Shown piece by piece: positions 24,201 to 34,865 of a stretch of DNA of 64,000 nt. The stretch spans positions 9,210,475 to 9,274,474 of the forward strand of contig NC_052407.1 of NCBI RefSeq assembly GCF_009389715.1, in the 5' to 3' direction. Within the stretch, counting starts at the first letter, position 1. The number at the start of each line of letters is the position of its first letter. A program made the position numbers and the translations under genes. The notes under the pieces were generated by a model. It worked only from the letters and a program-made list of their open reading frames with translations. It was not told the DNA's origin and did not search any database. The DNA comes from Phoenix dactylifera. Lineage: Eukaryota; Streptophyta; Magnoliopsida; Arecales; Arecaceae.

Positions 24201-27200
24201 AGATAGAGGAAATCTTGATGTAACATTCTAAATTTGAAAGCTTTTTTTCTAGAGAAAACATAATATAGGTCATTGGAACATAATTTCTATAGTTGATGTT
24301 CATTCTGGACGTCATTGAATTGGTGTTCCTAAGGTCATTTATCCTACTGTACTTATGATGACCACAACACATTTCCTGTTTTGCCAATTCACGTAATAAT
24401 GTGCCTGCCACAATTCAAAGCATCAGAACTGACAGCTTCACCAAGTTTGATGATTCATCCTTTTCTTTTTTATGATCTTCGTATTTATCTTTTTGTGGAA
24501 TGTTCTTCAACATTTTATTGACTATGAACTTCCCATTTGACCGCCATAGTGTAAATGGCAGCTAGATCCTGAGTTTAATGATTCATCCTAGTTGTTTTTA
24601 ATGATCTTTCTGCACATTTATTGGGGAATTACGCTTTATTGTGGAATGATGCTGTCAACATATATGGATGACTATGAACTTCCGTTTGAACCATTGATTG
24701 TGGTGTCAAAAAGTCTGGGGTACCTTTTGGGCCTGACAAGGTGGAATACCTTGGAAATATCATTTCTTGTTGGGAATTTGCCACAGACAACAAGTGGAGT
24801 GCAAGGCTTGTCAGTAATGCAACACATTTCCAAGCAGTGATCAACTTGACCAATTATATGAGGAAAAATAGTTAACTTTGGCGATGCATCAACATAGTTA
24901 ATAATACATCAATGAGACTATGTTGCCGTGCTAGTTTGCTTACAAATAATTGGCGAGTCCTCAATCATATAAAACTATTCAATTCTTTTTTTAAAATTGT
25001 TTTCTTTTCTGTTTCTGCAAATAATTAGAGGGGGAAGGGGAGAAGGCTTAGTTTGATTGCATAGTCATTGTGAGGTGTGATAATGTTGGTGCCAAAATAA
25101 ACAAGGAGGAACCTGTCAAGAGGTCTGGATGTTTTCATTCCCATTGTACTTCATGTTCCAAGTTCATTTTTCAGAGTCCTCTCCATCTCTTCTTTTCTTT
25201 TATTCTCCTTTTGATTTATAAAGTACTAGTAAACATATGGGATCAGGTGCCAGAACCAATACCCAACCCATCGGGTCTTGCACCTATCATCTTTCTTTTT
25301 TTTTTTTTTAAAAAAAATTCTGGCTGTTGCTGATCTATCTCTTTTTAGCTTGCAAAATGGGACTAGAGTTTTAATATACAGCGCAGTCAGTTTTTCCAAT
25401 CTGCACCGTGGAAAATTGCTGAAGTATTGCACAATATGGGTTATATGTGCCAGTAGATATCTATGGGCTGTAACACAGTTTTGTACTCCTGTACTCTGCT
25501 GGTAATCTAGCAACAAAGCATTTCTTGTATGGTTACATTTGATTTGCCTCAATGTTCTAATCCTTGGCCCACGCTGTCCGTAAAGGTTGAGTGTCTCGTC
25601 TTGGCCATTATCCTCTTTAAATTGTATTTTTTATTTGAAAATGTATGTACTTTAGACAAGGTTCGCTGAACCGGTATTGTGACCCATATTGGTTGGCTAC
25701 CAGTATGGTACAGTATACATCCGTACCATGCCGTGTCGGGGTGTACTGAAACAGGGAGAGGGAGGGGAAGAGAGGGGGGAGAGAGAAGGGGGGGGGAGGG
25801 GGGAGAGAGGGGGAGAGAGAACCCTAACCTTAACACTAACCCTAGGGGGTCAGAGAGAAGAAGGGGAGAAAGAGGAATAGGGAGGGAGGGAGAGAGAGAT
25901 TGAGAGTCGTACCTGGAAAACTTTGCCAAAAAAAGTGCAGGCTACAATCAGAGATGAAGGAGGTGGTAGAGGAGGCCAACCACAACCATTGGGCCGCAGG
26001 AGTTGGAATGAAGAAGGGGAGTCTTCCATGCTGAGACAAGGGTTTCAATGGGAATGAGGGAAGGCCAGCATAGGAAAGGGGATGAGCTTCTAACACATGG
26101 GACGAGGCATCCAAGAGGGGGGGGGAGAGTGAGAGGGAAATCGAACGAGATCGGACTAGGGGACGGCAGGAGGATGGGGGGCTCATGATTTTATTAAGGG
26201 TCGTCGTTTTGGTTCTTTACCGCCATCTTGTTGGGCTGACCTTGCTTGAGACTATCTTTATGGTGAATAATGAATCATTGTTCTCAGAGAAACTAGGTTG
26301 AATCTTAAAGACATGTATGATGAACACAAAGAAATCATATAGAAATGTAAAATTATTGGTTATGAACCTTTTGCAACGAAGTTAAGCTTTTCTTCCTCTC
26401 ACTTTATAAATGTGGTTGCTATTCTTGCAATTGCAGTAACACGTGATCTGGATTGAGAAATTGTTCTGATATTTTATATTGGTGTTAGATTTCTTGTAGG
26501 TTTTTTCAAGACTTGAACCTTAATTTCAGTTAGTTATTGCTTTTTCTTTAATGATCATGTTTTTGCTGCAAGACAATGTGCTGTCCTTCTTGTTCAGCTA
26601 GCTATGAGCTTACCATAGTGATATCTTTTGCAAAGTATGAAAACCTCGGTCTAAGTGCCAATTGTATGTTCCAATACTCGTAATCAGATATTTTTTGCAA
26701 TTATTAAATCGGATCCAATCTTTTGTGCTTTTTATTTCAGCTTATGCTTGCTGTTACATTATTGTCAGGTAATGCTCTGTCAGCTCTGGGAAGAAAGGAA
26801 GATGCTTTGCTTGTGTGGGAGGAAGGGTATGGAAATGCAGTTCATGAATCAACAGATTTAAAGCAGTTGCTGGAGTTGGAAGAGCTATTGGCAGTTGCTA
26901 AACAGTCTGAACCTGTTGTTTGTGAAGATCATGCCATGGATGCATCAACATGTGATACAAAAGTAGTTGTCTCTGAAAATCATGTTTTGGATTCCTCTAA
27001 TACAAATATGTCAACCACTGAAAAAAAGGTTGTTGTCTGTGAAGATCATGTTATAGATTCCTCTAGTACGACGACATTGACCTCTGAGATAGGGTCTTTC
27101 ATTCAAAGTAAATCAGATAATATGCATGAAAAACCTAATGATACTGCAGAAACATGCAGCAGATCCAATGAGACCATTAAAATAAATCGAAAGCTTTTTG

Positions 27201-27262
27201 TTGGTCTTCCAAAGACCAAGTCAATAAGCTTGGATTTTCGATTATCACGAGGCATAGCACAG
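21239..27262 (+). CDS. SRFR1: SRFR1-like TPR protein, 5' exons only
   Basis: Three exons join in frame: 21239-21357, 21520-21629 and 26769-27262 (241 codons, ending at a clean GTGAGT donor). The N-terminus (ERLELAKLC, WSKAIRVLDSLL, then a Cys-Asn-Arg-Ala-Phe junction) and the TPR block with HKHVIKDCDRAL and GNALSALGRKEDALLVW match SUPPRESSOR OF rps4-RLD1. That TPR protein dampens effector-triggered immunity in Arabidopsis and is about 1,050 aa, so roughly three quarters is missing here. The last exon holds a threefold degenerate repeat around VVCEDHxxDSS. Intron 2 is about 5.1 kb and contains repeat DNA, including a G-rich tract. No further exons are seen before the 100-N gap at 28086, so the gene is probably cut by the assembly gap rather than naturally broken. 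Family assignment is from memory of the Arabidopsis protein. Confidence 0.85.
25650..26210. repeat. Repeat-derived block with G-rich tract inside SRFR1 intron 2
   Basis: It begins with GGTTCGCTGAACCGGTATTG and an alternating TACCAGTATGGTACAG section, then an almost pure purine run (25750-25820) with several G-runs, a CCCTAACCTTAACACTAACCCTA stretch (25821-25843), and more G-runs near 26115. This looks like an inserted repeat. The open frames across it are low-complexity. Confidence 0.5.
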
Positions 27263-28085
27263 GTGAGTCTGATGTGCTTTATTATCAAATTTTCTCATTT
27301 AATTTGCCCATATACGTATAAATGTTTTTATACAGGTAAGGAAATCAGCTACTGTCTCAATCAAATGAGGGTCTTATTGAACTATACAGTGGATTTAGTT
27401 TAAATTTCTCATTTTAATTTTACAAGTAAAAATTGAACTGTGTGCAGTGATGAGTTCATGGTAGTAATGTTGGGCTGTCTCTGGTCATCTTGGGATGATT
27501 TTAACTTTTTACTTATCTCTGCCTCAAAATCTTTGGGAATGTGCTTTGACAAATTGCCAAACAGTAGAAATTCAAACAATGAGGAAATATAATAAACACA
27601 AATATTTAGGATTGTGGACAAAAACGATCCTAATCAACCTTAATTTGTAATGTTTGCTAGAAACTCATCTCCAAACTAAATTAACAAGACAATAATCTTC
27701 CAATTCAAAATTGTGAGCAGTCTTTATCTCTTGGTTAGTTTGTGATACAATTGTTATTTAGAAATCATGGCTCCAGAGTTCAATATGAAGATTTTCAGAT
27801 TTCAAATGAAGTCAAGCCTTTCCTTTTTTCTCTTCTCTGTTTAACTAAGTGTTTGGCACATTTCCTAGGCATCTTGAGTCATAATATTTAGTCTTTACAC
27901 TTTTTGCTCAATTTCTTCTTTAAGGTACCTGAACCCTTCTTTTCTAGATACCCAATTCGTGTCATGACCTGTTGGCTCAAAACCTTGCTTAGCTGGTTAA
28001 GGAATGTAGAGCGGAGAAACCCAATATATGTTTAGGGGATAACCTAGGATTTTGAGCCAATTGCTTTGAGCTCATAAGTAAATGC
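27263..28085 (+). other. SRFR1-like intron 3, truncated by gap
   Basis: AT-rich sequence following a GTGAGT donor. No acceptor plus TPR-coding exon is visible before the run of N, so the intron appears to continue into the gap. Confidence 0.5.
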
Positions 28086-28185
28086 NNNNNNNNNNNNNNN
28101 NNNNNNNNNNNNNNNNNNNNNNNNNNNNNNNNNNNNNNNNNNNNNNNNNNNNNNNNNNNNNNNNNNNNNNNNNNNNNNNNNNNNN
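28086..28185. other. Assembly gap, exactly 100 N
   Basis: One hundred consecutive N. This length is a common placeholder for a gap of unknown size, so the true distance may be large. The gap lies between the truncated SRFR1-like gene and the truncated aldo/keto reductase gene. Confidence 0.98.
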
Positions 28186-28479
28186 AAATACCACAGCTTC
28201 ACTAACAAACAACTGGTGAAAAAGCATGTATCAACCAGGGAAAACCTCCTAAGCACTTCGAAGAGAATGCCTACAGCAGCAATCTGCTAATGGAATCCAC
28301 CTTGTCAATGGCAAAATGACTATGATAAAGCCAACAAGAAGTTAGATGATTGTTGCGATATGTATGAAATGCAGTGCACATGACAATGAGCCAAAAGAGT
28401 GTTGCACTGAGATAGAGGCAGATGATGGTCTAAGCCTTGTGAGTCACCAAATTTGCTCCCCAAAAAAGTAGCTAACGAG

Positions 28480-29010
28480 AACGCACCAATATCCTCCACG
28501 CAAGATGCACAATAGGAGGAAGGATATGTGATGTTAACATCAACAACGATTCATGCAAGAACATTGTCTCGAGGGAGGTTGTTGACAAGCTTTGCCTAAA
28601 GATTGACAAACATCCCCAACCTCACAAACTTACATGGTTTGATAAGAAAATGAAGTACTATTTCTGAGCATTCTCCATTTCTTTTGTCGTGGGCAGGGAT
28701 TATTCCGAGGGCATTGGTGTGATGCTGCACCTATGGATGTGTGTCATATCCTTCTCGATCATCCATGACAATATGATTCAAAGGTTTTACATGATGGAAG
28801 AAAGAACAACTACACATTTTATAAAGGTGGAGTAAAGATTATTCTCCAACTGATGAGAAAGAAAGGACCTCCAAGGAAGAAGAAAGATCTACTATTACTC
28901 ATTATTAAGAACCTTTTGAAAGAGAGCAAGAATAGGGTTTTCAGCTTGAGGACAAGTTTTCTCAAACCCAAGGAGAACAAACACTTATTGTCAAAGGCCA
29001 TGTATAAAGC
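28480..29010 (+). pseudogene. Gypsy retrotransposon protease-region remnant
   Basis: Plus-strand frames read DSCKNIVSREVVDKLCLKI followed by KHPQPHKLTWF. After a frame change they read CDAAPMDVCHILL, then QYDSKVLHDGRKNNYTFYKG. These match the Ty3/Gypsy polyprotein stretch around the aspartic protease (typically SCTNVAS..VEKLGL, KHPxPYKLQWL, PMDACHILLGRPWQ, HDGRxNTYTF). A stop replaces the expected Trp after the HP pair, and several frameshifts are present. No RT domain follows. Confidence 0.75.
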
Positions 29011-29319
29011 CCAGAAGAGTAACTAAACTCGAGAAGAAGGCCCTAAAAAGCCTAGTGTCGCATGGACAAAATACTGTGAAAATGATTGATTGCGAAAATC
29101 AATCATAATTAGGCATTTGCTAAAGCTCACCAAAATCTGCCACTTTTTCTATGAACAAAATCCTATCAGATTCCCTACATTCTCCTTCAGCTATAAGTTT
29201 GAAGGAAATAAGATATCTTCGTAGAGAAAGGATCAACAAAGGTTTTTCATATTTTGAGTAGATTTTTGGAGATGAGATGTTAGGACATAATATGGAAGGC
29301 AAGGGACTCGAAAAATACC

Positions 29320-29565
29320 ACATGGTCCAAGATCAAATATGTATTTAAATGCCTTTTTTAGGAAAGGATGGAGAGTCTTGAGCTCTATAAATACCAATGT
29401 AATGGTCCCCTTCGGCAATCAAGTTGAATGAAATTGAATGAAACTTATTTTCTGCTCATAATCCTCTTGTATCAGTTGAATGTTTTACTGTTGCTTCTTC
29501 CTATCTTGCCTACTTAGATTGTTGGGGAGATTTCAAAGTCTTACTCGTCAGAAGGCTATCTCATG
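29320..29565 (+). mobile_element. Putative 3' LTR fragment of the Gypsy remnant
   Basis: GAGCTCTATAAATACC at about 29378-29394 is followed by a GTAATGG block, an AATGAAATTGAATGAAAC run and T-rich DNA. This layout fits an LTR promoter and polyadenylation region. It lies downstream of the protease remnant in the same orientation. The ends are not defined. Confidence 0.35.
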
Positions 29566-29589
29566 ACCTAATTAAGTTTTTTGTTTTGA

Positions 29590-29945
29590 GGATAATGGAG
29601 GGACGTAGGTCACTTTCCCCCAAATTTATTGATTGAAAGGATATTTACAGGACGGAGACATGTACAGGATAAAAATAGTTTACAAAAGAAATCTAAAGGC
29701 TGTGCATCAAGCAGCTAGAATGGATCGCTGAGAGCTAGAGGGTACACGGTTGGACAACAAACTCCAGAGGCTTTGGTGACTACCAGCTGACATGGCTGAG
29801 CATAGCTTCTCCCAATGTTTGAAGCATCATATTGAAGAACCGTATTACAAGAAGCTCTCCTTCTAGTGAAAATACAAGTATTCCATTCTTGCCAAATGTG
29901 CCAGGTAAGAGCCATAATAAGCTGTGGTTAGTTGTATCATCAAAT
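29590..29945 (-). pseudogene. LINE ORF2 C-terminal remnant
   Basis: The minus-strand frame ending at 29715 starts MALTWHIWQEWNTCIFTRRR. This resembles the W.IW.ERN.RIF motif near the end of the reverse-transcriptase zinc-binding region of plant LINEs. An in-frame stop lies just upstream. Downstream, toward 29600, are a short 3' UTR and an AATAAA. Only about 70 residues are recognisable. Confidence 0.5.
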
Positions 29946-30772
29946 TATCCCATTTAAACCTCCACAATACACATTTACGCACTTCACCAATTCTTTTGGA
30001 AGAAAAAAAAAGATGAATATTTCCCATCAATGCATTTGATCAGAAGATGAACCGAAGTAGGAGTAACAAGAACAAAGCTATAAAAGAAAACCGAACTGAT
30101 GAGTACAAAATTACTGAAACCAAAATCTAAGGAAGCTAACGCCCTGCTGAAGCCTTTGGAGAAGCTAAGTGGACCGAATTTGACCAGATTGTATGTTTCC
30201 ATCGAGCAATATATTCGATTGAAGAGAGAATCCAACTTGGCACCTCCATATTATTGTCCTAAACTAGATAATATGTAAAACAAAATTCAGAAAGGTAAGG
30301 TATCAATATGTAAGAAGGGAACTTGGTAGTTTCGCAGATTGGGTAGCTCATGCTGGTAGAACGAAACAATAGTATGAAACCTGGGATTGTTGGTAAGAGC
30401 TTCCTACTGATCTAAGACCCCCTCCTGGTAGTCAATTATATGCCTTTTTTCTAGTTGGTGAATTAAACTGTCTCATATTACCAGAGAACAAAAGGAAAAA
30501 AAAAGAAAAAGAGAAAGAAAAGATGGTATGGAAAAATCCAATCAAACAATTACTGATTCAAAAAATAAGGGGGAAAGACAATACTAATAACAACTAAAAC
30601 AACAAATTCAGATATCCAACAAAGCTCTCCCCTCGAGTTTAACAAAGGCATCAGAAGACGCAATCAATGAAAACTAGACAAAAAAATTCTTCCTTTCATG
30701 CAGATTATGATATGAAACTCTAAGATAATAATGTTACAACATCTCATAGAGATCAAAGGTAGAGGCATTTAC

Positions 30773-30980
30773 CATCCCATCCAGAGTCGTTCCAGTAGCT
30801 GGTGTCTCCCCACGACCAAGCACCCAAGCCCAGCCTGTTGACCTTCACATCCGACCTTCCCAGCTTCACCCTGTCCTCTTCCTTCAACGTTGTAAGAGTC
30901 TCAGAGGCAACGGCTCTCGTGGTAAGAGCTCTCCTCCCACGGAAGAGGCAAAACCCCGCACTGCTGAGTTGCAGAGCCAT
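30773..30980 (-). CDS. Chloroplast aldo/keto reductase, first exon only
   Basis: One exon encodes 69 residues plus one base, then a GTAAATG donor. It starts MALQLSSAGFCLFRGRR, a Ser/Arg-rich, acid-poor N-terminus fitting a plastid transit peptide. It continues with VKLGRSDVKVNRLGLGAWSW and a GDTSYWND block, the opening beta strand of the NAD(P)-dependent aldo/keto reductase barrel. The closest relative I recognise is the Arabidopsis At1g06690 type, a plastid (plastoglobule-associated) oxidoreductase whose substrate I do not know. The remaining exons should lie at lower coordinates, but none was found down to the gap at 28185, so the gene is incomplete in this assembly. Confidence 0.8.
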
Positions 30981-31821
30981 GGAAAGCCCCAGCTACTCCG
31001 AATCTAGAGGGAAAATACGAAGATTAGGATCACAAAAACGAGGAATTTGCTCTATAACCCTGATGAAGACGTCGAAAATATTCCAACTCTGATCAAATTT
31101 TAGCCCCAAAATGCGATTTTTAATACGAAAATATGTTTATTCTACGAATTAAACAGTCCGTGCATTTGAGTTCTTGGGGATTAGAGACAAGGGAATCTGG
31201 GTTTGTGGTGAAACGGGTAATGAATTGCTTTTTGGGGGGTTGGACGGGATTTTCTTGGTTGCTTTTTGTGGGATTCTGGTTTTGGGGTTTTTGTGTATGT
31301 GTCCTTATAATACATCTTTTGAAATATTTTACCTTTTAAGGATTGATATTTGCAGATGACCCTTGTAATCATCTATTATTGCAACGGTATCCCTCCCATT
31401 AGGTTTTGCCCCTAACTATTTTAAGTGCAAAAAAACTTTATTACTTTTTCGTATTAATACTCCTGAAAAACATGTAAAGATAAGGCTCTGTAAGGAAAAT
31501 GCTAAATATTTTTCCAAAGGTATCATTTTATGTTGAAAGGATATCTTTGCAAAAACGGGATAACTCTAAGATATATACACCAATTGTAATTTTTCAAGAT
31601 ATATATTAAAGGGATATCTTTGCAAAAATAGAATAAATTCAAAGATATTTACATGAATAGTAATTTTTAAAAATAAATATGTAATAAACATTAACTATAT
31701 GCATTAACTATTAATGTTCTCATGCTAGCCTCCTGAAAGTTTATTCATTATCCTCCATTCTTTTCCAAAGAGCCAACAATAAATTTTGCACAGTTTTAGT
31801 CCCAGGAGGTGTGGCTGGAGA
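30981..31821. other. 5' flank of the reductase gene and intergenic DNA
   Basis: The leader and promoter of the minus-strand reductase gene must lie just above 30980; no distinct TATA box was chosen. Positions 31490-31680 contain a two-copy similarity: AAAGGATATCTTTGCAAAAA occurs near 31536, and AAGGGATATCTTTGCAAAAA near 31609. Confidence 0.35.
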
Positions 31822-31976
31822 AATTATGTCCTACGACATGTGCCCTACGTTCGTAGCGCACCACGGAGTAGCAATAGCGCATGATAAATGGAGCCTACAG
31901 AAATAAGATGAGGTGATTGGTATGGTGCACTGCCATATGGCACATGTGGTATAGGATATAATTTTTCAACATTATA
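31822..31976. mobile_element. Foldback MITE, copy B
   Basis: AAATTATGTCCTACGACATG on the left pairs with CATGTGGTATAGGATATAATTT on the right. The right arm carries GATGAGGTGATTGGTATGGTGCA, as in the foldback at 2935-3107, so the two belong to one family. Confidence 0.45.
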
Positions 31977-32157
31977 CTTCTTCAACATGGGTGACATAAT
32001 TTTGTTTTTCTTTTAGGAGTTTTTTATTAGGTCACGCCTGCATTCTAATAGGTGAAAATAAAAGATGCCCCAGTAAACATTTTTTTAATATAAAAAAACT
32101 GCCTACGCATACGCATCCAATGAGAGTAATCTTCCAACCCTTCCTCTTCATTTTAAA

Positions 32158-32161
<4 letters not shown>

Positions 32162-32218
<57 letters not shown>
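32162..32218. repeat. (GA)n microsatellite
   Basis: About 28 uninterrupted GA units lie between the proline-rich protein gene and the foldback element. Confidence 0.97.
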
Positions 32219-32220
<2 letters not shown>

Positions 32221-32435
32221 TGGCAATCTGGTCGTAATAATCATAATATTTATTATATGACGATACTAAATCCATGCTCAAGCATAGAATACAATGGAAG
32301 TATACTCACAATAATGCAATATATAAAATCCTGTGCTATTACTACAAGCCGATCTAAAAGCTCAACCAGCTTCCATAACGGCTCTCCATGCCATACTAAT
32401 ACATCAATCAAACTGGACAGCAATCCACATGGCCA

Positions 32436-32843
32436 TCATGGCTTAGAGGCTACGGGGGGTGGGGTGGCGAAGGGAATCGGCATCTTTGGAACGGAAGGAG
32501 TTTTTGGGATGGAAGGCAATGGAGGCAGTGTGGGCATGGGTGGCAATGCACCCTTGGGCACGCCTGGCACGGCAGGCATCGGCGGCAACGTGTGCTTCGG
32601 AAGAGTCGGCATGCTGGGCATCGGCGGCAATGTCGACGGCTTTGGAAGAGTTGGAACGTCGGGCGGTGGACGCAACGGCGGCTTTGGAAGAGTTGGAACG
32701 TCGGGCATCCGAGGTACTGTGGGCTTTGGCAGGGTTGGTGGCTCCGGAGTTTGCAGCAGCGAGCGAGCTGCATAAGCCATGCTGTGGCTTAAGAACATTA
32801 GTGCAATGAGGAAGAACATAGAGAAGGAAGTCTTGGAAGCCAT
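32436..32843 (-). CDS. Secreted proline-rich PELPK-like cell-wall protein
   Basis: A single exon of 135 aa. I start it at ATG 32841-32843, because MASKTSFSMFFLIALMFLSH forms a good signal peptide ending near AYA/ARSLLQ; an upstream in-frame Met at 32861 would add MCDRTT before it. The mature part is about one third proline and consists of degenerate repeats around (V/M)PTLPKP, repeated four times, then PMP, VPGVPK and IPKTPSVPK variants. This matches the PELPK/proline-rich protein group, small secreted wall proteins; Arabidopsis PELPK1 promotes germination and growth. No Tyr-Lys extensin blocks or Ser-Pro4 motifs are present. The opposite strand is also open because of the repeat composition and is not a gene. 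Confidence 0.88.
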   Translation of the reverse strand: MASKTSFSMFFLIALMFLSHSMAYAARSLLQTPEPPTLPKPTVPRMPDVPTLPKPPLRPPPDVPTLPKPSTLPPMPSMPTLPKHTLPPMPAVPGVPKGALPPMPTLPPLPSIPKTPSVPKMPIPFATPPPVASKP

Positions 32844-32925
32844 GGTGGTACGATCGCACAAGATCTAGAGAGTTATCAAAGGGAAGGGTGCAAGATGTGT
32901 GCGATGGGATTGAGGGGCTAGTGGC

Positions 32926-32940
32926 TTGGTATTTATAGAG
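32926..32940 (-). promoter_or_regulatory. TATA box of the PELPK-like gene
   Basis: On the minus strand CTCTATAAATACC lies about 88 bp before the chosen ATG, a normal plant promoter distance. Confidence 0.7.
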
Positions 32941-32944
32941 GTGG

Positions 32945-34865
32945 TTTTTTTTTTTTGACCGAATTAAGGGAACTCGATATGATCTTAGCGTGGTTAACTG
33001 GTAGTTAGAATATGGTTGAGTTTCAGGGGAGGCTTCTTTTTTCCATGCGTTGTTGTGAGATTTGTTGAAGAGTGTGTGCGTGGTTGCTGTTCTTCATGTT
33101 GTCGTTAGTTCACCTTCTAAGCCGTATTTGACCGTTGTCGAGGGATGACCTCAATTAGGAGAATGGACCAAACAAATGGCACCTTCTAAGCCATACTTCA
33201 GGTACACGTATCAGACAGACTATATTAATTAATTAGGTCTTTAAGACTAAGGTGGCGACATAACACACGCAAGTTTGCCTTAATCGTTTAGTCTTTTGAA
33301 TATATCTAACAAATGACTGCAGAAAGTCCTAGCTACGTCTGTTTGATTTGTATGAAAGAGACTGAAAGTTAACCAGGTTTTCCATGGAGATGTAATTTTT
33401 CAAGGTGCTTGTTCTGCAAGGTAGGTATAAGCTAGAAAGTCTTCCACCTCTGCTGGAACCTTCCATCTCTTTGATAGAAGTACCTTAAAGCATAAGGTTC
33501 AACATTTCAAAAGAGTGGAAAACTTTTCTTTTTCCTCCAATCTTTCTCCAATGAATCAAACAGATGGAAACTAAATATCTACCCTTATCAAGAAAATATA
33601 TTTTGATCTTCTCTTATTTTTTGTAAATTACCTGTAAAATTACAATCCATATTTTGATATATTAAGTTTGTCAATTTTGGAGTGACTTGAGGTGTAGGCA
33701 TGAGATTATCTAGGTATATATTTAAGCAGTTTATGCCTTTGAGATCACCTAGGTAATGATTTTGGTTTTCTTTTTCAATAAACAATATATTGAATTTGAT
33801 GGTGAGTGCAAAATCCACTCTACATTTCATGATATATATTATTATGATCTGATGTAGAGAGTGAATTATTGGATTTATATATTGGTCTAAAAGAATGGAC
33901 GATGCACCCACTACAAAATTTAATATTAATGTTTAAAAACTAAAAAAATCTGGTTCATTGGATATGATGTAAGAGATATAAAATAATTATCTATAAAAAA
34001 CCATATATTGTGGGATCCCTATTCTATGTATCAGCTCACGCCAAAATCAACATATCATACTACTCATTAAAAGCATACATGATACAACGTGTCTTGAAAT
34101 TTATACTTAAGGAAAAGGGTCAGCAGAAAAATAAAATAAAATAAAATCATGGATGATCACCAACAAGCCTCATATTATTGTTAAGTGTGATTATATGGCG
34201 GCACTAGAGTGGTAATATGCAATATATATAGTAGAAAATTCAAAAAATTTCCTATTCACAATAGAATTTTCTATATCGAGTAAGCTTTCTAACACAACTT
34301 GAATCATAGAGGTTAGATGAGAAAGTTGTGGTTGAAAACTCAAGGCTATAATATTAATTTTGCCGAGTATATACTTATCAATTGAAGAATCCTGATCACT
34401 AAATTGTAATCCAATAGTAGAAAACCTTGTTAGTTCAAAGTGTCTAATTAGGTCGAGGAGTTATTTAATAATGCCCCATACTATCAATATAATTTGATGG
34501 CAGCTATGGTTGTTAAGTGTCTCGAAAAGCACATTTTTGCTTGCAAGGCATAAGATTCATTACCAAAGTCTAGATATTTATTAATTTTCTGTTTGAGTTG
34601 AATTCTAGAGGTGTTTGCGACTCATATTCATTGTGAGGGACCCTAAAACAATATAAATATTCCATGTAATCTGTCTTTTGCATCACTGTGAAGAGAATTG
34701 GAGTTTATGGATTTATATTTATGTTTGATGTAGATGCTCTGAACCAATATTGGTTGTATTTAATAAATAATAAAATTAAACTTTTATTTATTTTCTTTGA
34801 GATGAATTTGAAAGCTAAGATGGATTTGAAATTTTAAATGAAATGTTTGGTTTCGTGTTATCGTG
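32945..34865. other. Intergenic, no gene recognised
   Basis: Promoter flank of the PELPK-like gene, then AT-rich DNA with no recognisable domain, repeat array or RNA gene. Confidence 0.4.

Noticed and set aside
25226..25552. Open frames across a poly-T/poly-A run in SRFR1 intron 2
   Set aside because: Low-complexity Lys/Phe runs; intron sequence without coding features.
32443..32809. Alternative frames on both strands over the proline-rich gene
   Set aside because: They are shadows of the repeat; only the frame with a signal peptide and PTLPKP repeats is plausible.
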